Shown in pieces: positions 56,791 through 64,000 of a DNA stretch of 64,000 nt. This stretch comes from Sphingomonas sp. 7/4-4. Its GTDB lineage: Bacteria; Pseudomonadota; Alphaproteobacteria; Sphingomonadales; Sphingomonadaceae. The DNA is taken from the NCBI RefSeq assembly GCF_027941955.1, contig NZ_CP115960.1, positions 186,001 through 250,000 on the forward strand, read 5' to 3'. Numbering within the stretch: position 1 is the first letter of the stretch; the number at the start of each line of letters is the position of its first letter. Both the position numbers and the translations under genes were made by a program. Below the pieces are notes generated by a model. It made no database searches and was not told where the DNA came from. It was given only the letters and a program-made list of their open reading frames with translations.

Positions 56791-58649
56791 ATGCGCATGT
56801 CAGTATCGTCCTGTGTCTTGATCTTGCTGGTCAATCTGGCTTGTCCCGCAGGGATGCCGGCAGCCGCCCAGACTCCACCGCCGAGGCACGATACCAAAAG
56901 CCCTACGGGGGTGAGCTTCCGAAGCCTGACATTCTCATATGACGAGGAAGATCTCTCGATCGGCGGTTCCGGCCATGAGGGTCTTTCGTTCCGCCGCTCG
57001 TACAGCAGCAACCCGCCCCCGCGGACCGGCATGTTCTTTGGACTAGGCTGGACGGATAACTTCGCCACCTACATCAATAATGGTGAGGTGCCTTTGCCCC
57101 CGGCGTCGAGCCACCGCCTCCCAACGAGCGCGAATGGATGTACAATGTCAGCATTGGCATGAAATCATACGCCTTTATCGGCGGAACGACCGGAGGCACC
57201 GCGACTCACCCGACTCACGTCGCCTGGGGGCCCTATCGATCCGTTTCGAAGGATGGCGTGACCCTCGTTTATAACGGGACCAACTACACGTCGGGATATT
57301 TTACCCTGACGGAATCCGACGGCACGGTCATCAACTTCACTCCGGGCATCGCTGCCGCGGCGGTATCAAATATAACCTATCCGGACGGCACCCGTCTGGA
57401 ATTCACCTACGTGGCCGGAAAGCTCGAAAGCGTCTTCAGCAACCGCGGCTGGGCAATATTGCTGGACGCGCCGACCAAGGCGTGCGTGGTCAATCTCGCG
57501 GTCACCTATGTTGCACCTGCGGCGACTTGCCCATCAACCGCTCGCGCTGTCACCTATGGGTATAGCTACGGCGTTCTCCACCCTACCGCACAACTGCTGA
57601 CATCTGTCACGAAGGCTGGGAGCACGGCCGCATATGGCTATGGTACGTCGGATCACCTTTCCTGCGTGAGAAATCCCGGCGAGACCCAATGCAGGATCTC
57701 CAACACCTATTCCGACTGCCCGGCCAGCACATGGGATCCGAGCGATACGAGGATGGCGCGGTGGCCGAAGGATCCGATCGCGTCTCAGCTATTGGCTACC
57801 GGAGAAGCATATATCTTTTCCATTGACCCCTCACCGTGCGGCCTCACCAACGAAGGCGAGCCGGACCCTTATGTCTGGAATGGCAGTAACACCACCATGA
57901 CGCTGAATGGCAGCCAGGTGACGTCGGTTGGGGTGGGAACTGGCGGCATGCCGTTGTTCATTTCTGATCCATTGGGCCACTCGACGGTCATCCAGTACGA
58001 AAGTCCGGAATGGCCGGTTACCACTGAAACCGTGGATGTAGCGCTCGTCACCAATCCGGAGGGAGACGCAGTCGCTTACCAGCGGGACGATCGCGGGAAC
58101 GTCTATCAGACAGAACGAAAGGCAAAACCTGGATCGGGCCTGGCCGACATCGTGAGTACCGCATCGTTCCCTGCAACGTGCGCGAACGCGAAGACCTGCA
58201 ACAAGCCGGCCAGCGTCACCGATGCCAGAGGATCGACCACCAGCTACGCCTATGACATAACCCATGGCGGCGTGTTGACGGAAACCGGTCCTGCTGTGGG
58301 CGGGGTGCAGCCGGTGAAGCGCTCCGCTTATGCGCAATATTATGCGTGGCTGAAGACGGCTGGCGGCGGCTATGCGCCTGCTGCAACTCCCGTGTGGTTG
58401 CCGACCGAGGAGCGCACCTGCCGGACAACGGCTACGACAGGAAATGCATGCGCGGGCGGCGCCTCCGACGAGATAGTCGTCAGCTACGAATATCAGGCCG
58501 GTAACGCTTCGGCCCCGAGCAACCTGCTGCTGCGCGGCAAGATCGTCACGGCGGACGGCATTTCGCTTCGCACCTGCTACGGCTATGATCAGGACGGCAA
58601 CCGAATCTGGGAAACGAGTCCGCGCGCCGGACTGGGGAGCTGCCAGTGA
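56791..58649 (+). CDS. RHS-family N-half protein (DUF6531-like, module B), one frameshift
   Basis: About 619 residues after correction. Signal peptide MRMSVSSCVLILLVNLACPA then GMPAAAQ. The DUF6531-like start is SFRSLTFSYDEEDLSIGGSG with LSFRRSYSSNPP and GLGWTDNFATYI. The frame changes near 57090 (GEV to FAPGVEPPPNEREW). Repeats include YPDGTRLEFTYV, DPLGHSTVIQYE and DARGSTTSYAYDITHGGVL. It ends CYGYDQDGNRIWETSPRAGL then GSCQ and overlaps the C-half start by four bases (GTGA). It is clearly divergent from the module A N-half, in contrast to the identical C-halves. Confidence 0.82.
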
Positions 58650-61207
58650 GCGGGCAGCGGATGCGCGGACTGGCTAAAGCGGCGCTCGCGCTGGCAACGC
58701 TGATGTCTTCGGGAATGGCCCTCGCCCAGTCCGCGCCGTCGGTCTTTACGGCGGCCACGCGGTACGACGCCGAGCGCCGCGTGACGGGTACGATCGCGCC
58801 TGATCCGGATGCGAGTGGCCCCCTTCATCATCTGGCGGTGCGCAACAGTTACGACGCAGCCGGGCGGCTGGTGAAGGTGGAGAAGGGCGAGCTTGCGGCC
58901 TGGCAGTCGGAGGCGGTCGAGCCGAGGCTGTGGGAAAGCTATACGACTTTCACCGTCTTCAGTCAGATCGACACCGTCTACGACGCAATGGACCGCAAGC
59001 TGAAGGAAAGCGTGTCGTCTGGCGGGACGGCCTACCAAGTCACCCAGTACAGTTACGACGCGGGCGAACGGCTGGAATGCACGGCGGTGCGGATGAACCC
59101 TGCGGCATTCGGCACCCTGCCGGCGAGCGCCTGCACCTTGGGGACGCCGGGCACGCAGGGCGCGGACCGGATCACGCGCAATTATTATGACGCGGCCGAC
59201 CAGTTGCTGCAGGTCCGCAAGGCAGTGGGAACGGCCCTCGAGCAGGGCTATGTCAGCTACGCTTATACGGTCAACGGCAAACAGGCGTCGGTGATCGACG
59301 CCAACGGCAATAAGGCCGCCTACACCTATGACGGCCATGACCGGCTGGTGAAATGGCAGTTCCCGGACAAGGTGACGGCGGGCACGGCCAGCGCGACCGA
59401 TTATGAAGAATATGGCTATGACGCCAATGGCAACCGCACGAGCCTGAGGAAGCGCGACGGGCGCACCTTCACCTACGCCTATGACGCGCTGAACCGGCTC
59501 ACCAGCAAGATCGTGCCGGATGCCTGCGTGGCTGGCTACGCGTGTACGAATGTGGCGGCATCGGCGACCCGCGACGTCCATTACAGCTATGATCTTCGCG
59601 GGCTGCAGACCGCGGCGCGGTTCGACAGTGCGTCCGGCGCCGACGCGGTGACGAGCGCATATGACGGGTTCGGGCGGCTGAGCGCCAGCACCACCAGCAT
59701 GGGCGGTGGCAGCCACACGCTAGGCTATCAGTATGACGCGAACGGCAATCGCACACGCATCACGCACCCGGACGGGAACTATTTCGACTATGCGGCTGAC
59801 GGCCTGGATCGCCTCGCTTACGGTAATCTCAATGGGAATGGCGCCGACGTCACCCTCTATATCAACTACGACGCCGCCGGACGACGTCTGTCGACATATC
59901 ATGCCTACGGGTATCCCGGGACAACCAGCTATATCTACGACGGAATCTCGCGCCTCATGGCGCTGGGCCATAATTTCGCGCCGGGTCCAAGCGATGTCTT
60001 GACGACATTTGGCTACAACGCAGCAAGCCAGATCGTTGCGCGCACTCGTCATAACGACGCTTATGCCTTCACCGGCTATGTGAGCGCGAGCCGCAGCTAC
60101 GCACGAAACGGTCTCAATCAATATACCGCCGTGGGCCCGAACCCCTACGGGTACGATGCGAATGGCAATCTGACGTCGGACGGCATTGCCGTCTATACGT
60201 ACGACGCTGAGAACAGGCTGGTGGCCACCTCAGCCGGCGCGAGCCTCACCTATGACCCGCTGGGGCGGCTGTTCCAGACCGCCGGCGGAGCCGCAGGAGC
60301 GACCCGGTTCCTGTATGATGGCGATGAACTGGTCGCGGAGTATAATGGCTCGGGAAGTCTGCTGCGCCGCTATGTCCATGGCTCGGGCGCAGACGATCCG
60401 CTGGTGTGGTACGAGGGCGCGACCTTCAATTCTCCGCGATACCTGTATTCGGACCATCAGGGCTCCATCGTCGCGGTCACCGATCGACCCGGCAATGTCC
60501 TGCACGTCAACACCTATGACGAATACGGCATCCCCGGCGACCCGAACCACGCCTATTCGGGCCGCTTCCAGTACACCGGCCAGGCCTGGATCCCCGAGCT
60601 TGGCATGTACCACTACAAGGCCCGCATCTACTCGCCGACCCTCGGGCGCTTCCTGCAGACCGATCCGATTGGGTATGACGATCAGGTCAATTTGTATGCT
60701 TATGTAGGCAATGACCCGGTTAATGGGAGGGATCCGACTGGCCAAGAACAATGTGTAGGCCCAGATACAATCTGCGCACAAGCGGCGGCTGCGTTTGATA
60801 AAGTCCGAGAAGCCGCCGCCAAGTCACCGAACGGCGCCCAGCTGAGGAGAACTGCAGAGGAATTCGGCCCACGAGGAAAGGGGCAAGTAGTAGTCATTGA
60901 CTCCAATATTCGCACTGCCGCAAACGTTAGCCAAGAGGATGGCTCCATACATATGAGGCCGGAAGTTGTTGGTAACGCAGAAGTTGGGGGGCAGGCGATC
61001 GCGCATGAGGGACCTCATGCTGAGGACTGGAGGAGTAACGGTCCTTTGAAGACGGGCGAGCAAAGAATGGAGACAGAGCGAAGAGCTTTCACGGTTCAAA
61101 ATGAATATAGTAGCGCAATGAAGATGCAACAAGTTGATGTCGAAAAGAGCGCAAAGCAATCATTCGAAGTGTCCTGCAAGGGTAACTCGGAGCCGTCATG
61201 CAATTAG
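58646..61207 (+). CDS. RHS-family C-half protein with HExxH metallopeptidase-like toxin tip (module B)
   Basis: 853 residues from a GTG at 58646 (an ATG at 58661 is an alternative), intact. Signal MRGLAKAALALATLMSSGMA then LAQ. YD repeats and RHS core are the same as in module A, ending VGNDPVN at residue 691. The 162-residue tip has QAIAHEGPHAEDWRS, an HExxH zinc-binding motif (about residues 787-791), and a downstream Glu-rich helix (ETERRAFTVQNEYSS) that could give the third ligand. I read it as a zinc metallopeptidase effector. The next gene encodes a lipoprotein, the expected place for protection if the toxin acts in the periplasm. Confidence 0.85.
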   Translation: MSGQRMRGLAKAALALATLMSSGMALAQSAPSVFTAATRYDAERRVTGTIAPDPDASGPLHHLAVRNSYDAAGRLVKVEKGELAAWQSEAVEPRLWESYTTFTVFSQIDTVYDAMDRKLKESVSSGGTAYQVTQYSYDAGERLECTAVRMNPAAFGTLPASACTLGTPGTQGADRITRNYYDAADQLLQVRKAVGTALEQGYVSYAYTVNGKQASVIDANGNKAAYTYDGHDRLVKWQFPDKVTAGTASATDYEEYGYDANGNRTSLRKRDGRTFTYAYDALNRLTSKIVPDACVAGYACTNVAASATRDVHYSYDLRGLQTAARFDSASGADAVTSAYDGFGRLSASTTSMGGGSHTLGYQYDANGNRTRITHPDGNYFDYAADGLDRLAYGNLNGNGADVTLYINYDAAGRRLSTYHAYGYPGTTSYIYDGISRLMALGHNFAPGPSDVLTTFGYNAASQIVARTRHNDAYAFTGYVSASRSYARNGLNQYTAVGPNPYGYDANGNLTSDGIAVYTYDAENRLVATSAGASLTYDPLGRLFQTAGGAAGATRFLYDGDELVAEYNGSGSLLRRYVHGSGADDPLVWYEGATFNSPRYLYSDHQGSIVAVTDRPGNVLHVNTYDEYGIPGDPNHAYSGRFQYTGQAWIPELGMYHYKARIYSPTLGRFLQTDPIGYDDQVNLYAYVGNDPVNGRDPTGQEQCVGPDTICAQAAAAFDKVREAAAKSPNGAQLRRTAEEFGPRGKGQVVVIDSNIRTAANVSQEDGSIHMRPEVVGNAEVGGQAIAHEGPHAEDWRSNGPLKTGEQRMETERRAFTVQNEYSSAMKMQQVDVEKSAKQSFEVSCKGNSEPSCN
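59186..60720 (+). repeat. 1,535-bp segment identical to 52766-54300
   Basis: Second copy of the identical RHS C-half segment. It ends at the codons for GNDPV, immediately before the metallopeptidase-like tip. Confidence 0.9.
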
Positions 61208-61222
61208 ATAACGGAGAATTAT

Positions 61223-61582
61223 ATGTGCCTCCGCCTTTCCTGTGTAGCTTTAGCGCTTGGTTTGTTGTCATGTGCGTCGCCGAGCGAAAATCGCGCGCAA
61301 GTTATTTCTCCTATGGGAGGAAAATTGTTCAAGGGCGTATTCGTAGCTGGAGAATATGCTTACTTCGAGAGTGATACGGGGAGAATATTTGACATCGAAA
61401 CAGAAGACAAAACCTTGTCGAAGATTTTAGGTCAGTATATCCCATTGACCTTTGGCGGTCCTCTGGTGTGTGCTCGCCTCGTCTTGGTAGGTGATACCGC
61501 TAAGCCCGCAGATGCCACGGGTCGCCCTACTTTGAACGTAACAAAGATTTTAGGACATCAAAAGGTGAATTGTCCAAAGTAA
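61223..61582 (+). CDS. Predicted lipoprotein immunity protein (module B)
   Basis: 119 residues. The ATG at 61223 has GGAG 6 bases away and is 15 bases after the toxin stop. MCLRLSCVALALGLLSCASP contains a lipobox (LLSC), so the protein is anchored in the periplasm. The remaining sequence (KGVFVAGEYAYFESDTGRIF, LTFGGPLVCARLVLVGDTAK) has no family I recognise. Position and AT-rich composition match the module A immunity gene. The assignment as immunity protein rests on context. Confidence 0.6.
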   Translation: MCLRLSCVALALGLLSCASPSENRAQVISPMGGKLFKGVFVAGEYAYFESDTGRIFDIETEDKTLSKILGQYIPLTFGGPLVCARLVLVGDTAKPADATGRPTLNVTKILGHQKVNCPK

Positions 61583-61591
61583 TGGAGTGGC

Positions 61592-61700
61592 ATTACGGTG
61601 GAAGTTTACTAAATCACTGAACTCCCTATCAAGACGGAATGGCTCGTCTCCCGCGCCTAGTCCGGACTGGCTATCCCTACATCCAAGGATTCGGTCGATC
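61592..61700 (+). mobile_element. Truncated RAYT element end
   Basis: 61592-61614 matches the 23-bp RAYT terminal sequence of 55503 except for two bases (GGTGGAAG here against GGTGACAG). A RAYT start (MARLPRLVRTGYPY) follows at 61639, then similarity stops. The downstream stretch to 61926 has no recognised gene. Confidence 0.6.
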
Positions 61701-61926
61701 ATCGCCTCGCGAACCTCGACCTGAAAACCGTCGGTTGCTGATGGCCACTTTGAACCGTCCGGCGCGTTGCGTCTTAGCCGCCACATTCTCCCAATCAGAT
61801 CGGCCAGCCTCGGTGCCTGGAATACAGGCACAATTTAGCCCATTGATATGATAAATCTTGACACAATGGCTTGCGCTTTCGAGGATGCGCCGCAGGGCGT
61901 CTGAAGGCGCGGGTCGTAGGAGCAGG

Positions 61927-62995
61927 GTGTTGGCAAGACGATCGACTGGGATGGCCGCGGTCATTCTGATGCTGGCCGTGGCGACGACAACGGCGTCCGC
62001 GCAGCAGGCGCAAGTGCCGCCCGGCGCGCCCGAAACCCCTATGTCGATCCCGCCAGGGCCTATCTCTTCGCGCACATGACCAAGGCGCGCTACGGCGTCC
62101 TTTATTATTCGGTGAGCGAGGACGGGCTGCACTGGCGGCAGGTCAATGGTGGCCGTCCGGTCTCGGAGGACTATCACGGCCACGCCTCGATCGCGCGCGG
62201 TGCCGACGGGCGCTATTTCCTCGTCGGCAACAAGAGCGACGAGGATCCCTATATTCGCTTCTGGGTCTCGGACGATCTGATCCGCTGGACGCCCTGGGGC
62301 ACCTACAGACCGGACCTTTCGAACATCCCGGGCCATGCGGGCGCGCTTCAACGCATCGGCGCGCCCAAGCTGTTCTTCGATCGGCGATCGGGCAAGTTCC
62401 TGCTGACCTGGCACACGCCGAACGTGCCCGGCGATCCGAAGGATCCCGAGCGCTATTGGGCCAGCCAGCGCACGCTCTATGTCCAGTCGCGCGACCTCAA
62501 GACCTTCGAGGGGCCCCGCGGCGGCTGTTCGGCTGGGACATGGCGACGATCGACACGATCCTCCAGCCCGACGATGCCGGGCCGGGCTATTGCGCGATCC
62601 TCAAGGACGAGCGCTATCCCTCGTACGACTGGACCACGGGCAAGACGATCCGGATGAGCTGCGCGCCGTCGCTGACCGGGCCGTATCCGCAGCCGGGTCC
62701 GCCGCTCAGCCCCAATTTCCGCGAGGCGCCGACATTGATCCGCGCGCCCGACAATCAGGACTGGCTGCTTTATTACGAGCAATATGCGGGGGCGAGCTAT
62801 GGCCTGTCCAGGGCGCCGCGGCTGCGCGGACCCTGGTATCAGGTCTCGGGAAACAGCGGTGTCACGGCGTGGGATCGCTATGCGATGCCGGCGGGCCTGC
62901 GCCACGGATCGATGATCCAGATCGACCGCAAGCAATATGATGCGATCGTCGCCGCCTTCCCAGGCAGCGTTCCAGCCGCCGGCGAGGAGAAGTGA
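61927..62995 (+). CDS. GH43-like five-bladed propeller glycosidase (secreted), two frameshifts
   Basis: About 356 residues after correction. AGGAG lies just upstream of the GTG at 61927; the ATG at 61951 is an alternative. Signal sequence MAAVILMLAVATTTASAQQA. The propeller begins NPYVDPARAYLFAHMTKARY and includes YYSVSEDGLHWRQVNGGRPV, HGHASIARGADGRYFLVGNK, GAPKLFFDRRSGKFLLTWHT and EAPTLIRAPDNQDWLLYYEQ. Frames change near 62030 (VPPG to ARNPYVDPAR) and near 62515 (a CCCC run, EGPR to RLFGWDMATI). The repeated Asp and Glu positions resemble GH43/GH117 enzymes. The next GH43 gene follows by 3 bases, so both probably attack the same plant-type glycan. Confidence 0.75.
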
Positions 62996-62997
62996 GG

Positions 62998-64000
62998 GTG
63001 CAAACCAGGTCCGTGATGCTGCTCGCTGCGGCGGTGGTGCTGGCCGGGGCGGCCGCTGCCCAGACTTCGGATCCGAAGGCGAAAGTCGGTACCTTCACCA
63101 ACCCCTTGCTCCCGTCGGGGCCCGATCCGTCGGTCCACCGCGAAGGCGACACCTATTACTATATGCACACGCTGGGCGATCGGCTGGAGATCTGGCGGAC
63201 GAAGGACATCACCGATCTCGCTTATGCCGAGCGCAAATTGGTCTGGCAGGCGCCGCCACAACCCGCGCCCAACGGCGTGGCGATCTGGGCGCCCGAGCTC
63301 CACCGCATCCATGGCAGCTGGTACATCTATTACACCGCCGCCGAGACCGGCCATAGTGACGACGCCCATCGCGGCATCTTCGTCCTGCGCAACAATGCCA
63401 GCGATCCGCTCACCGGCGAGTGGCAGGACATGGGCAAGCTGAAGACCCGCTATACGGGAATCGACGGCACCATTTTCACGGCGGGCGGTAAGCGCTATTT
63501 CGTCTATTCGCCCTATGTCGGGCCGGACAGCGTGCTGTCGATCGTCGCGATGCGCGATCCGGTGACGCTGGAAGGTCCCGAGACGATCATCGCGCGTCCC
63601 GACCAGAGCTGGGAGCGCCAGGGCGGCCGCCAGATCCTCGAAGGGCCGGCCTTCTTCCAAGGGCCGCGGGGCGACATCTATCTCTCTTATTCGGGAAGCG
63701 CCTGCTGGTCCGACGATTATGCGGTGGGGCTGTTGCACGCGAGGCCGGGCAGCGACCTGCTCGATGCGAAATCCTGGACCAAGCGCCTCCAGCCGGTGGT
63801 GACCAAGTCGGAGGCGGCAAGCGCCTATGCGCCCGGCCACAACGGCTTCTTCACCACACCCGGGGGCGAGACCTGGATCGTCTATCACGCCAATCCGGGG
63901 CCTGACATGCGCTGCACGCCGAAGCGCTCGCCGCGCATCCAGCGAGTGAACTGGTCGCGTGACGGGCAGCCGGTGTTCGCCCAGCCCTCGGGAGCGAGCG
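62998..64000 (+). CDS. GH43 family glycosidase, 3' end outside window
   Basis: 334 codons visible from the GTG at 62998, with GAGGAG upstream. Signal sequence MLLAAAVVLAGAAAAQ. GH43 hallmarks are present: the catalytic base Asp in LLPSGPDPSVHREGDTYYYM, the pKa-modulating Asp in TGIDGTIFTAGGKRYFVYSP, and the general acid Glu in QILEGPAFFQGPRGDIYLSY. APGHNGFFTTPGGETWIVYH is the later His-containing blade found in arabinanase/xylosidase-type members. It is probably cotranslated with the preceding glycosidase. Substrates of GH43 are arabinan, xylan or galactan side chains; which one cannot be told. Confidence 0.85.
   Translation, partial: MQTRSVMLLAAAVVLAGAAAAQTSDPKAKVGTFTNPLLPSGPDPSVHREGDTYYYMHTLGDRLEIWRTKDITDLAYAERKLVWQAPPQPAPNGVAIWAPELHRIHGSWYIYYTAAETGHSDDAHRGIFVLRNNASDPLTGEWQDMGKLKTRYTGIDGTIFTAGGKRYFVYSPYVGPDSVLSIVAMRDPVTLEGPETIIARPDQSWERQGGRQILEGPAFFQGPRGDIYLSYSGSACWSDDYAVGLLHARPGSDLLDAKSWTKRLQPVVTKSEAASAYAPGHNGFFTTPGGETWIVYHANPGPDMRCTPKRSPRIQRVNWSRDGQPVFAQPSGAS

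Overview
High-GC chromosomal DNA that looks like a Sphingomonas-type alphaproteobacterium. The evidence is the gene families present: many TonB-dependent receptors, FecI/FecR-like sigma and anti-sigma pairs, GMC dehydrogenase with a gluconate-2-dehydrogenase-type small subunit, a GH18-NodB-GT2 fusion, and REP-like palindromes typical of this group. No rRNA, tRNA or CRISPR array was seen. At least two dozen genes carry what look like single-base frameshifts, mostly in G or C runs. This points to an assembly with uncorrected indels rather than mass gene decay, so I annotate those genes at full length and give the break points.

Layout. 1-2831 (minus): one RHS (YD-repeat) module made of three separate secreted ORFs. 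3099-3624: an orphan VirB2-like pilin and an integrase remnant. 3654-9571 (minus): DUF2332 protein, chemoreceptor, TonB receptor, and a 36-residue mini-ORF that resembles a collapsed receptor. 9775-15574: an NTF2-like protein behind an apparently leaderless promoter, an outer-membrane barrel, an ECF sigma/anti-sigma pair divergent from a secreted subtilase and a PRC-barrel protein, and a lipoprotein. 15878-22105: a very large M10 (serralysin-like) RTX protease preceded by six 28-residue tandem repeats. 22447-23184: membrane protein plus XRE regulator with an operator-like palindrome.

23554-36702 is a glycan and sugar utilisation region. A LacI-type operator precedes a DUF1593 hydrolase, followed by FecI/FecR, an STN-containing TonB receptor and an FAD-dependent oxidoreductase. 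A translationally coupled operon follows: DUF1080 3-ketoglycoside hydrolase, GMC dehydrogenase and its TAT-exported small subunit, which fits a periplasmic 3-keto-glycoside pathway. 36756-41784: response-regulator remnant, GH18-NodB-GT2 polysaccharide protein, IS30 remnant, cytochrome P460. 41916-49331: a TetR regulator, the divergent NIPSNAP/DUF1579-like operon, SnoaL, DUF1993, DUF1624, AraC and GST genes. A near-identical 27-bp box lies in front of both the NIPSNAP operon and the GST gene, suggesting one TetR regulon.

49851-61614 holds two tandem plus-strand copies of the three-part RHS module. Each is ordered: short leader with one YD repeat, DUF6531-like N-half, then C-half with YD repeats, RHS core and a variable toxin tip, followed by a cognate immunity gene. 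A 1,535-bp stretch of the two C-halves is base-for-base identical and stops exactly where the toxins diverge. One toxin looks like a GIY-YIG nuclease with a cytoplasmic Imm26-like partner; the other has an HExxH motif and a lipoprotein partner. Remnants of RAYT (REP-associated transposase) elements follow each module. The window ends with two GH43-type glycosidase genes, the last cut by the window edge.
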